IMG/VR virus record: IMGVR_UViG_3300018083_000004
Coordinates: 1 to 57,735 of that record
DNA length: 57,735 bases
Strand: one strand, 5' to 3'
Source: a virus
Shown here: positions 6,759 to 15,308 of the stretch, piece by piece
Layout of the letters: every line of letters starts with the position of its first letter
Position numbering within the stretch: the stretch's first letter is position 1
Notes under the pieces: model-generated
The model's database searches: none
Seen by the model: only the letters and a program-made list of their open reading frames with translations
What the model was told of the DNA's origin: nothing
Translations under genes and position numbers: made by a program

Positions 6759-7363
6759 ACATCCGCCTGTTCCCTGATTACGTTGACGGTGTCACAGGCG
6801 ATTTGAGCGTGCTTTCCGGTCCCGATCACGATCCCAGTACCGGCCGCAGTCTTTACCGTTAGAGTAAAAGCGCCAGTGGTGTTGTTAAAGACCATCCAGC
6901 CGCGTTCCTTCGTCGGAACAATGACGGCGAGGTTGCCGGTTATCACCCCGTTGAACTGGAGCTTGCGATTGCGGCATTCGGCCGCAGTAAGCGTCACGTT
7001 TTGATTGCCGGCGACAGACTTCTGCAGGCGCCCGGACATGAAACTTTCGCAGTAAAGCATAGCCCGCTTGAATAGTGAGGCCGTCTCCACATCGCCCTGC
7101 TCGATGTATGGAATACCCATATTCGGAGTGAAACTGTTTGTGATGACGTATGCGTTGCCGCTGCCGCTGGTGCCGCCATAGTTGGCGCTCAACGCAAGGC
7201 TGGTATTGCTAGGGGCATCGGCGGCCACCTCATACCAGACGTTACTGCCCAGTATGGTAAAGATGTCGCCAGCATGGACTACGCCCTGCCAGACGGTACC
7301 CGTGCCCACCACTGCGGTGTTCCCGTTGGTCACTTGCACGGTGCCTGTCTGATATTGGCTCAC
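6755..7363 (-). CDS. Tail-associated structural protein
   Basis: 202 aa starting MSQYQTGTVQVTNGNTAVVGTGTVW. This N-terminal beta module (VTNG-x-x-x-V-x-G-x-G-T-x-W, then a D-x-F-T segment and WYEVA) is common in phage proteins encoded just after the tail-tip protein J. It is followed by F-T-P-N-M-x-I-P-Y-I-E-Q-G-D-V, where a trimeric shaft usually begins, and a beta C-terminal domain. It is probably a tail-fibre or tip-attached protein. Confidence 0.7.
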   Translation of the reverse strand: MSQYQTGTVQVTNGNTAVVGTGTVWQGVVHAGDIFTILGSNVWYEVAADAPSNTSLALSANYGGTSGSGNAYVITNSFTPNMGIPYIEQGDVETASLFKRAMLYCESFMSGRLQKSVAGNQNVTLTAAECRNRKLQFNGVITGNLAVIVPTKERGWMVFNNTTGAFTLTVKTAAGTGIVIGTGKHAQIACDTVNVIREQADV

Positions 7364-7385
7364 GCTTCCATCTCCTTATATTCGA

Positions 7386-10300
7386 TCATCGACCTATCGC
7401 AGTCCAATTCGCCGATCCGGTCAACAGCGGCACCGAAGCGCCTGACAAGTCGAATGCGTATGAATCGATGACTCCGGTATTGACCGGAGTTGTACTAGTG
7501 GAGGCAGGTTTCCGCACGTAAAGGGTGGCGGTTGCATTGGCACGGATGCTTGTAGTGGCGCTAGCCGCTCCGACCTGGCGCAAGCTCTGGGCGAACACCG
7601 TAGCGCTCCACGGCGTGGCCGAGTGCGCCAGGAAACTGCCCTGATATGTGTACGATGCGCCGACGCCGATCTTGCTTGGCAAGAACGTGGCGCTATTGGT
7701 TTGGTATACGATCTGGTCGCGCAACACGTTGCGCGCGCTCAGCGATGCGCTCATGTTGCCCTCATATCTTCCGTTGGCATCTGTAAAATTTGAAGTCACT
7801 ATCAGGTCGTATGTATAGTTATATACGATCTGGTAGATTTCCCAGCTACCGTCGAATGGGTTTGCTGGGAAACCGCCACCGCCTGCGTTGACTGTGTTCT
7901 GATTAACGCCGCTGACCGAAACGGTGGCGATGGTCCGCGCTTGCGAATCGGTCAGCGTCTGATTGGAGTATTGATACTCAACCGCGCCGAACAACGTGCC
8001 GTCTTTGTCCGCCGTCTCGATCCCTAGTCTGCAATCCCAAGTGCCCGCCGATGGGAAATTGACTACTGCTCCGGCGGCCGTGAAAGCGTCCAGCACTTCC
8101 GACAGATCGATCCAAGCGCTGACCTGGCTGCCGGTCCAGGTCGGGCCGCCGGCCGTCTTCCAATACAGCGTCCAACGATACATGCGGTGGAAATACTGCC
8201 CGGAACCGTTGCCTCGTTTGCTGCGCGCCCGCAGATTTGGCGTAATGCGCAGGCAGTTGCCCGGCGTGGTGAAGGTTGCGACATCGAAAGCGTTCGAGGA
8301 GGTGTCGCCGCTGCTGGCGCCCATCGTTTGCGATCCGGTATTGGCGGTAAGTTGCAGCACGGCCACGACATCGAACTGCCAGCGGTTGGCGACGCCAGTA
8401 ATCTGTCTCACGTTTGTGGAGCCAAACACGACGCTCTGATCCTGCGCGCTCATCGTGCCAGACTTGTATACAGGCATCGCTGCCGGATTTACCGTGATCA
8501 ACGGCTGTTGTTCCCAATAGCCCGGAATTGCCACAGTCGAGCCACTCGCGGCCGTGCCGAACTCCATCCGGCGCAGATGATTGTAGGTGACATAACTGGA
8601 TAGAGCGGCGATGTACTTGCGAAACATGATGTCGCCGGCCGTGAGCAGCACATAATCTTGATTCGCGCCGGGCCCCTTGTATACGCTGATCGCGCCGTTG
8701 CCATCGATGATGATAGTACCGCCCAGCGTCATCTGGACATCGCTCGCCAGAGCACCGGTCGTAAGATTAGCGATCGACACATCGCCGTTGATCACCACAT
8801 CTGCGTTGATGCCAACAGCAAACGCGCCGCCCCCCATATCAACCACGCCGAGCGGGAAGTGCGTAACATCGTTGGGATCTTGGATAGCGAACGCGGTAGT
8901 GGAGAAGATTAGTTTGTCCTGCGCGTTGGTCCCGGACAGGATCTCGTTCATCCCAGCCATGAGATCGGACGCCGTCTGCGTGCTGGACGCCGGTGTGCCC
9001 GTGTACTCAGCGGCACCCGGTGCGCCGACGCCGAATACATCTTCCGAGGCGAATCTTAGAAAGTACGGCTGCTGAGGCGCTAGTCCGGAAATGACGAAGT
9101 CGGTATCGCTGCCGCGCCACCCTTCATTGCTCACGTCTGGTGTGAATCCGCTGTTGACGCTGATATAGATCACCACGCCAACATAGTCCTGCCCGCCAAA
9201 CGCTGTATAGCTTCCGTTAAGCATGCCGAAACCATCGTGGATCAGCACGTCGCTTGGTGCCAACGGCATCGGATTGCTCACCGTAAGGCGTGCTTCGCTA
9301 CTCACGCGCGCGTAGCGATCGCGCATCGCCACGCCAATGGTGAAGGTGCGCCGCGGAGCTCCGTGTCCGTCGTGCGCGTTTTCCACCAGGGTGTAGGTCC
9401 AATGCGGATCGGTCGTGTGTTCTACGCGCACTACGGCGCCGCTCGTCACGTCATAGATGCGGATCTCGAAGTCCAGGAAAATCGGATCCATCGACCCGCT
9501 GCTTGCGCCTTGAGGTTCGCTGCCAAGGTCGTAACTCGTGACAACAGCGTTATAGCGCCACGCAAATATGGCGTCTGGACCGTCAAAGATAGTGTCATTA
9601 TCCTGCCCGAACAATTCCAGCCCGCTGATCACGGGCTGACCAATAGGCGCCTTGTCGCGCACGGTATATGTGCTGCTAGCCGCTGGAGATATTCCGCCAC
9701 GCTTGCCCACTGCATACACGCGCCCGACATAACTACCGGGGCTAGACGGCAATTCGTAGAGAGTGCCGTTGATCTGCGTTGTGCGATAGACGATGCCGTA
9801 TTGAAATTGCCACTCTAGGATGTAGCCGGCCACAGTTTGCGCTGCGTCCGTCGGCGCTGTCCAAGATACATCCAGGCGCTGTTCTATCCCCTTTGCGGTA
9901 GCGACCGTAATCTCGGTCCAGGTGATATCTGTAGGGGGGGCTAATTGCTCGCGCGGTGGAAAATAGACCGTGGGCGGGCCTTGCAAAATCACGCCAGTGT
10001 CTACGGCCGCATACTTGTTCTCGTCGTGCGACAGGGCGGTGACAGAGTAGAGATTGGCGGCATCCTCCACCACGGCCACCACGCGCCACTTGGTGGGCAC
10101 CAAGTTAACGGATGAAACGATCCAGATAGCGGTTGGGAGCGGGGCCTGACTAAACGGAGCCGTCGGTACCAGCGTTGTGCCGGTAGTAGGCGTGATCGAG
10201 CGCGTTTCCAATGTCCCGTCCGGCAATACGCACGTGAGAAGCGCGCCGGCGTCATCGCCAATAATGGTGCCCGCGTCGATCACCACCGATGTAGTGGTGG

Positions 10301-11849
10301 CAGAGACGATGCGCCCGCCAGCCCGCGTACCGGCGCGGGAAGGGTCGTGGATCTCGATCAAAGCCCCGGGATAGACCGACACACCATCAAGAGCGCATTG
10401 GAAACTCACGGTCTCGGTTTCCAGGCGCTCGGTATATAACATCCACAGGCCCAGTCTATGTGCCTGTCCGCGAGAGGTGCAACCGAAAGCGGTGATCGGC
10501 GTGCTGACTACGCCATACCGCGCTACGCCGGCTTGATCCTCGACGTACTCTATCTTCTGCCGGCCGAAATCCGCCGGATCGTTCCAGGCCACCAGTGTTA
10601 CCGTGTGCCGCGCCTTCTGGCTGCTGCCTTGGTAAGTGAAGTTGCCGTGAACGACATTGGCTTGGTTGAATTGATATATAGGATCGCCCGGATGGTCGCT
10701 GACCGTAGTCAGATGCACGCCGGTCCAGTACATCATGCCGCGGAAGATTGAGGCCAGATTCTGCAGCAGCGTGTAGGCTTCCTCGGCGGTTTGCAGATAG
10801 ATATTGCACGTCATGCGCGGCTCGTTCCCGCCGAAGCCGTCATTCACCGTCTCGTCGCAGTATTGCCCGATCGCGTAGAGCGCCCATTTATCGTTTAGTT
10901 GCTCTGGATTGAATTCTCCCAGACCGTAGCGCGGCGTGGTGGCCATGTCGTAATACACCCAGGCAGGGTTGTCGCTCCACGCTATCTTGAAGGTTCCATC
11001 CCAAGCCCCGCTATACACGCGCGTGATTGGATCATAGTTTGCTGGCACCTTGATGCGCAGCAACTTCCAGTCGTAGGCGCGGCGCGGGACGCTGGAAAGT
11101 TGCTTGGCGTCGAACTGCAAGGCCACCAGCGCCGAATTAGGGTAACGGAATTTGCCGTCTATGATCTCCGTGTAGGAACTCCACACCATGTTGTTGACCA
11201 TGGTGGCGCGCGTGGAATCCGCGGTCAGTTTGCGCACGCGTATATCCCACGGCCCGTTGCCGGTAAGCTGGATGCGATGCGAGCGTTGATACGGCGTAGT
11301 TACCTTCGCGCTAACGGTAGCCTGCAATTCCATCACGTACCCTCCGCCATTGTTCTGCAGATCGATGGCGTAGGACACGCTGGTGCCGTGTATGTCTCCG
11401 GTATTTACGTCACTGTTGGTTAGTTGCGGGAAAGACAAGGTAATACGCGCCGCTGTGACATCGGCATTGACCACCGTTTTGACTACTGGCGCGGCTGATC
11501 CAACCAACAGACCGACGTCGATCTCGGTCTCGATCGCCGGAAATCCGTTGATATAGGACTGAGACTGCGTGCCGTTGCGAGTTTGCAGCGTCACACCCTG
11601 AAAGTTGTAGCTTCCGTCCGGGTTCTGGATCGGCGTATCGTTCAGATACACGCATTTGAGCGGATTGGCAACATCTACCGGTCCTTCCACCTCGCCCTCG
11701 GAAATCAGATCCAACACGCGGGCCAGCTGCTGCGAACGAGCAGAATCAGGATCTTCAACCGGAGTGCGCTGCTGCGGCGCCGACTCGCCACCGCCGAACA
11801 GCCCGCCGCCCTTGGCGCCAACGATGATTTCTAGATCACGATAGCCCAT
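7386..11849 (-). CDS. J: Tail-tip/host-specificity protein J
   Basis: Central tail-tip protein (1487 aa) that closes the distal tail and carries receptor-binding domains; homologue of lambda gpJ. The N-terminus is diagnostic: a Gly-rich start, then ARVLDLISEGEVEGPVD and the K-C-V-Y-L-N-D-T-P-I-x-N-P-D-G segment. Later parts hold fibronectin-III-like segments (about 640-960) and a C-terminal receptor region rich in Ser/Thr/Ala. I start at ATG 11849, whose GGAGGA site is at 11861-11866; an in-frame ATG at 11903 lies inside gene I. It is preceded by the I homologue, matching lambda order. Confidence 0.93.
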   Translation of the reverse strand: MGYRDLEIIVGAKGGGLFGGGESAPQQRTPVEDPDSARSQQLARVLDLISEGEVEGPVDVANPLKCVYLNDTPIQNPDGSYNFQGVTLQTRNGTQSQSYINGFPAIETEIDVGLLVGSAAPVVKTVVNADVTAARITLSFPQLTNSDVNTGDIHGTSVSYAIDLQNNGGGYVMELQATVSAKVTTPYQRSHRIQLTGNGPWDIRVRKLTADSTRATMVNNMVWSSYTEIIDGKFRYPNSALVALQFDAKQLSSVPRRAYDWKLLRIKVPANYDPITRVYSGAWDGTFKIAWSDNPAWVYYDMATTPRYGLGEFNPEQLNDKWALYAIGQYCDETVNDGFGGNEPRMTCNIYLQTAEEAYTLLQNLASIFRGMMYWTGVHLTTVSDHPGDPIYQFNQANVVHGNFTYQGSSQKARHTVTLVAWNDPADFGRQKIEYVEDQAGVARYGVVSTPITAFGCTSRGQAHRLGLWMLYTERLETETVSFQCALDGVSVYPGALIEIHDPSRAGTRAGGRIVSATTTSVVIDAGTIIGDDAGALLTCVLPDGTLETRSITPTTGTTLVPTAPFSQAPLPTAIWIVSSVNLVPTKWRVVAVVEDAANLYSVTALSHDENKYAAVDTGVILQGPPTVYFPPREQLAPPTDITWTEITVATAKGIEQRLDVSWTAPTDAAQTVAGYILEWQFQYGIVYRTTQINGTLYELPSSPGSYVGRVYAVGKRGGISPAASSTYTVRDKAPIGQPVISGLELFGQDNDTIFDGPDAIFAWRYNAVVTSYDLGSEPQGASSGSMDPIFLDFEIRIYDVTSGAVVRVEHTTDPHWTYTLVENAHDGHGAPRRTFTIGVAMRDRYARVSSEARLTVSNPMPLAPSDVLIHDGFGMLNGSYTAFGGQDYVGVVIYISVNSGFTPDVSNEGWRGSDTDFVISGLAPQQPYFLRFASEDVFGVGAPGAAEYTGTPASSTQTASDLMAGMNEILSGTNAQDKLIFSTTAFAIQDPNDVTHFPLGVVDMGGGAFAVGINADVVINGDVSIANLTTGALASDVQMTLGGTIIIDGNGAISVYKGPGANQDYVLLTAGDIMFRKYIAALSSYVTYNHLRRMEFGTAASGSTVAIPGYWEQQPLITVNPAAMPVYKSGTMSAQDQSVVFGSTNVRQITGVANRWQFDVVAVLQLTANTGSQTMGASSGDTSSNAFDVATFTTPGNCLRITPNLRARSKRGNGSGQYFHRMYRWTLYWKTAGGPTWTGSQVSAWIDLSEVLDAFTAAGAVVNFPSAGTWDCRLGIETADKDGTLFGAVEYQYSNQTLTDSQARTIATVSVSGVNQNTVNAGGGGFPANPFDGSWEIYQIVYNYTYDLIVTSNFTDANGRYEGNMSASLSARNVLRDQIVYQTNSATFLPSKIGVGASYTYQGSFLAHSATPWSATVFAQSLRQVGAASATTSIRANATATLYVRKPASTSTTPVNTGVIDSYAFDLSGASVPLLTGSANWTAIGR

Positions 11850-11853
11850 GGCT

Positions 11854-12453
11854 CTAGAAGTCCTCCGCGAACAGACCGAACGAGATAGTCTGACTACCGG
11901 CAAAGACGCGCCCGTAACCGACCGGTACCGGATTGCCCTGGCCGACGGTGTTCACGGCGCCGTTGGCAAACGAGTAACTGGGTTGATTCTGCGTCGGCTC
12001 GGTGGTCTGAATCTTGGGTGGCTTGAACAGCAGCTGCGACACACCCATAAGCGCCAGACCCAATCCGACAGCGGCGATTGCTGAGGTTATGGTGGCCGCC
12101 CCGAACCCCAGCATGGCAGGCCCACCAATGAAACCTCCAATCGGACCAGCCAGAGCGATAAGAGCCACGCCGATGACGATGCCCCATACAGCGTTTTTCC
12201 CGCCGCATATCACGGGCACGATCTTAAGCACCTCCGGCCCCATCGGCTGTACCATGCGCTCAAGGTCGATGATCTGATCATCGAGCAACAGGCGAAAAGG
12301 CGCATCGCGTTGATCGAACATATAGCGCTCCCACTTGCGGCCGTAATTGGCCCGCAGGGCGCGCAGAGCCTCGCCGGGACTGTTCACGTCGTAGCGATGC
12401 ACGCGCCCGAATCGGCGTCCCAGATCGCCGTATAAACGGATCTCTCGCACCAT
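11854..12453 (-). CDS. I: Tail assembly protein I
   Basis: Lambda gpI homologue (199 aa), needed for tail-tip assembly. It shows the N-terminal beta-grasp-like domain (IRLYGDLGRRFGR ... SPGEALRAL), two central hydrophobic helices (about residues 88-140, with GPIGGFIGGPAMLG) and a C-terminal N-P-V-P-V-G-Y-G-R-V-F-x-G-S segment. Gene order K-I-J is conserved here. Confidence 0.92.
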   Translation of the reverse strand: MVREIRLYGDLGRRFGRVHRYDVNSPGEALRALRANYGRKWERYMFDQRDAPFRLLLDDQIIDLERMVQPMGPEVLKIVPVICGGKNAVWGIVIGVALIALAGPIGGFIGGPAMLGFGAATITSAIAAVGLGLALMGVSQLLFKPPKIQTTEPTQNQPSYSFANGAVNTVGQGNPVPVGYGRVFAGSQTISFGLFAEDF

Positions 12454-12454
12454 T

Positions 12455-13219
12455 TTAGAGTTTCACCATGGACTGATGTCTCACGAAACATCTCGAGTGC
12501 TTCATCCAATACCCGCCCCAGATATCCCTGCCGCTCAAGCGGCCCCACAGATGATGCAGAATCAACTGCTCGCCCAGATAGATCGCCGAATGGTTGGCGA
12601 CGTCCGCCTCGATCTGCATCAAGATCACGTCGCCAGGTTGTAGTTCCTCGATGCGCATAAATCCGGCTGCGGCGTAGCCTTGCAGATAGAGATCGGCGGG
12701 CGCTTCACCATTGGGCCCGCGCTTCCACCACAGCGGGCGTTGTGCCTCCACCGGAGGTGGGGGTACGTCAATGCCCAGCTCACGCTTGTACCAGTCCTGA
12801 ACCAACGTGTAGCAGTCCAGGACGCCATACACAAACTGTCGCCCGATCAATGGCGCCTCGTACTGGGACGGTTCTATGATCTGCAGATCGGACACTGGGA
12901 AACTTACGGTCACCCACGGCAAACCAGAACGTTCGCACCCCACCAGATCGCCCTGAGATGCGATCGCCTGGGCATCCGGATGGCTGTGCACCACCGCCAG
13001 CACGTCGCCGTGCGCCTCGTCCTCGGCCTGCACGTAATCCTCCGGATCGATCGCGAAGTGCTCACCGCCCTCGGCAATGTTCTTGCAGGGCCGATACAAC
13101 TGTCGTCCACGTCGCAATACGATCAGTCCACACGACTCGCGTTTCCCGGCAGGGCTCTCGTACTCGGCCTGCGCATGCTTGAAAATCGCAGACCGCGCCT
13201 CGTCCTCGATGTGCATCAT
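12455..13219 (-). CDS. K: Tail tip assembly protein K (JAB/MPN plus NlpC/P60 peptidase)
   Basis: 254 aa with two enzymatic domains. The JAB/MPN metallopeptidase motif is V-V-H-S-H-P-D-A-x-A-I-A-S-x-x-D (about residues 75-91) after E-S-C-G. The NlpC/P60 domain has cysteine in G-V-L-D-C-Y-T-L-V (about 135) and histidine in V-A-N-H-S-A-I-Y-L. It probably matures the tail tip and locally cuts peptidoglycan at infection. Starts with ATGA overlap on the HNH gene, which separates it from L. Confidence 0.92.
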   Translation of the reverse strand: MMHIEDEARSAIFKHAQAEYESPAGKRESCGLIVLRRGRQLYRPCKNIAEGGEHFAIDPEDYVQAEDEAHGDVLAVVHSHPDAQAIASQGDLVGCERSGLPWVTVSFPVSDLQIIEPSQYEAPLIGRQFVYGVLDCYTLVQDWYKRELGIDVPPPPVEAQRPLWWKRGPNGEAPADLYLQGYAAAGFMRIEELQPGDVILMQIEADVANHSAIYLGEQLILHHLWGRLSGRDIWGGYWMKHSRCFVRHQSMVKL

Positions 13220-13812
13220 GGCCTAAGCGCTCTTTCGGGTGACCAACCTGCCATCAATCTAGTCCACAGTGTGGCTCTGTTTATGCCAGTGATCTCTGAC
13301 CATTCGGCTAGGCAGCGGGTGAATCCGCCATACGTCACAAGGTGATTGGTACGTTTGTTCCTTTGCTGTTCCTGCGCGCCAGACCACTTGCAATTCGTCG
13401 GCTCGTAATTTCCAAAATTATCGATGCGCTCCAACGTAGTCCCGGATGCACGTGGACCCATGTCCGCGAAGAAATTTTTGAAGGATAGCCATCGATCACA
13501 GACCGAAATGCCTCTCGCACCATAGGCGTAATATTTTGGAAATTTTGGATTTCGACAACGTGAAAGCATCATCTGCCATGATCGATGTTCTGGACCGCCA
13601 TCTAGACCATGTCGATAATTCTTCTTGGTAACTAATTCTCGGCGCAAACATCCGCAAGATTGAGTGTTGCCATTTAATAACTTATAGATGTTGATCTCTT
13701 TGACGCATCCACAATCGCAGCGACACAGCCAAATCGCAGCGCCATTCTTTTTGACGCCCGTAAATTCACTCGCCATCAATCGGCCAAAACGTCGTCCTTG
13801 GATATTGTTCAT
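13216..13812 (-). CDS. Free-standing HNH-type homing endonuclease (198 aa)
   Basis: Mobile endonuclease inserted between L and K. Visible features: an N-terminal C-R-C-D-C-G-C ... S-C-G-C knuckle, the phrase R-C-x-N-P-K-F-P-x-Y-x-x-Y-G-A-R-G-I-x-V-C-D-R-W, then T-L-E-R-I-D-N-F-G-N-Y-E-P-x-N-C-x-W and a C-terminal HTH-like tail. This is the common phage HNH/AP2-like endonuclease family. ATG at 13812 overlaps the stop of L (ATGA) and its own stop overlaps the K start, so it is cleanly integrated into the translational chain. The region is visibly more AT-rich than its neighbours, fitting recent arrival. Confidence 0.85.
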   Translation of the reverse strand: MNNIQGRRFGRLMASEFTGVKKNGAAIWLCRCDCGCVKEINIYKLLNGNTQSCGCLRRELVTKKNYRHGLDGGPEHRSWQMMLSRCRNPKFPKYYAYGARGISVCDRWLSFKNFFADMGPRASGTTLERIDNFGNYEPTNCKWSGAQEQQRNKRTNHLVTYGGFTRCLAEWSEITGINRATLWTRLMAGWSPERALRP

Positions 13813-15290
13813 GTCAGCCCGCAACCCGGGAATCCTCCGAACGGTAACTCGTCGTTCGGCCAGTTGCGCAGCTTGCAACTGGTGATGCGGCGCCCGCAAT
13901 TGTCCTCTGCCAGATTGCTGGTTGGTGTGTCGTCGAGTTTGGCGACCGCATTGCCCGTGTAGCCGCATTCGGCGCTGCGATACTTCCATGGACACACGTT
14001 CTGAATAATTTTTCTGCGCGGCAGCGTGACACCCTGCACGTCCCACGGCGCTGTCAGCTCGAACTCGATATAGACTTTATTCTCCGAAGCCTTGCGATCG
14101 ATGTACCAAGTTTCATCCGGCCAGTGTGCATTCGGATCCGGTGTCAACACGCTCGGCGCCCAGACTTCGCAGGCTGTGCTGGCGTTGGGCAATGCAACCG
14201 CGCTCTCTACCGTGCGGATGTAAGTGCCCAGACTGTTGGCTCGCTCCGCCTGCAAGCCTCCGAACTGAGCGGAGCCGGTCGCCGTGAGGGTATCGATAGT
14301 CCACGCATGCGGTCCGACCGCGGGATATAGCCCGATGCGCAAGATCGTATTGCCTAGTCCGTTGTTGGCGATCACCACCGATACGCGCCAGCAGTCGCTC
14401 AGGGTCTGCACCACCACGTTCGCCTCCCCGTTGAGTTCAGCTCCCGTATCGGTGTTGATGCGCAGATTGATATACGGATTGACCGAGCCGTTGACCAGAT
14501 AAACGTTCATGCCAAAGGTGGGCGCCGTGCCGCCGCTTGTCTTGGCGACGTAGATCGACACGACATAGCTGGCCGTGTCGTTCGGCAAACCGGTCATGTC
14601 CTGAGTGACGCCCTCATAGGCGCCCGCGGCGTCGTCTTGCACGCCATCGAGCGTCACGCCCGCTGCCGTGATCATCGATGCAGCCGTTACCACCGGCGTG
14701 CCGATAGCGGTCCACACAGCGCCAGGCGTCAATGCCTCGGCATAGCGGCACATATTCGTGGCCCATCTGGGCCCGACCGTCGCGGTGCGCGACGCGCCGT
14801 CGTAATCGATCACCAGACCACTCTGCACGCTGCCAGCCCCGCTCACCAGCTTGATCGTCATGCCCACATAGGCGTCATCGTTGGATGCCGCGTCGCCCGG
14901 CAACTGGAGCGTCGTCGTCCCGCCCGCCGCTGCAGTAGCCGAATAGGCAATCGCGTTCGCCGCATCCAGGTACTTGGCCAACGTGCGCTTGCGCGTGATC
15001 TTGGCTCCTACCAGATCATCGTATTGATGCACCAGGGATCCGATAAACCCATTGATATTCGCGAAGCGTATGGTTGGCCGCGGCAAGGTACCGCGCACGT
15101 TGAGCTCGAAGCCGGTGGCCTCAACTGGAAACGGCGTATAGGTATTCCCCTGCCATACAATCGGCCGCATGTTTGCATTGCGCCCTGGATGATAGCGCGT
15201 CAACCCGCCGCCCACGGCGCTGGCGTCCAGCTCGTAGAGATCAATAATGGCCCCAGGCGTAGCTGACTGTACATCCGATGCAATGCTCAC
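13809..15290 (-). CDS. L: Minor tail protein L with a large lectin-like insertion
   Basis: Homologue of lambda gpL (about 230 aa), here 493 aa. Residues 1-115 match the N-terminal part (F-E-L-N-V-R-G-T-x-x-R-P-T-I-x-F-A-N) and residues 365-493 the C-terminal part, including the four cysteines that in gpL-type proteins bind an iron-sulfur cluster (C-P-W-K-Y-R-S-A-E-C-G-Y-T-G ... C-G-R-R-I-T-S-C-K-L-R). Between them lie about 250 residues: a short beta module (T-T-L-Q-L-P-G-D-A) and a jelly-roll, carbohydrate-binding-like domain ending G-G-L-Q-A-E-R-A-N-S-L-G-T-Y-I. The insert may add a glycan-binding surface near the tail tip. Confidence 0.85.
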   Translation of the reverse strand: MSIASDVQSATPGAIIDLYELDASAVGGGLTRYHPGRNANMRPIVWQGNTYTPFPVEATGFELNVRGTLPRPTIRFANINGFIGSLVHQYDDLVGAKITRKRTLAKYLDAANAIAYSATAAAGGTTTLQLPGDAASNDDAYVGMTIKLVSGAGSVQSGLVIDYDGASRTATVGPRWATNMCRYAEALTPGAVWTAIGTPVVTAASMITAAGVTLDGVQDDAAGAYEGVTQDMTGLPNDTASYVVSIYVAKTSGGTAPTFGMNVYLVNGSVNPYINLRINTDTGAELNGEANVVVQTLSDCWRVSVVIANNGLGNTILRIGLYPAVGPHAWTIDTLTATGSAQFGGLQAERANSLGTYIRTVESAVALPNASTACEVWAPSVLTPDPNAHWPDETWYIDRKASENKVYIEFELTAPWDVQGVTLPRRKIIQNVCPWKYRSAECGYTGNAVAKLDDTPTSNLAEDNCGRRITSCKLRNWPNDELPFGGFPGCGLT

Positions 15291-15308
15291 CTCTGTCTCT
15301 CCAATTAC

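Noticed and set aside
8187-8603. Plus-strand frames within J, the tape measure and other large late genes
   Set aside because: All antisense to convincing proteins, with shadow-like composition and no starts.
13813-14046. 276-aa version of the HNH protein starting at 14046
   Set aside because: The first 78 residues are a shadow of gpL; the family start is the ATG at 13812.
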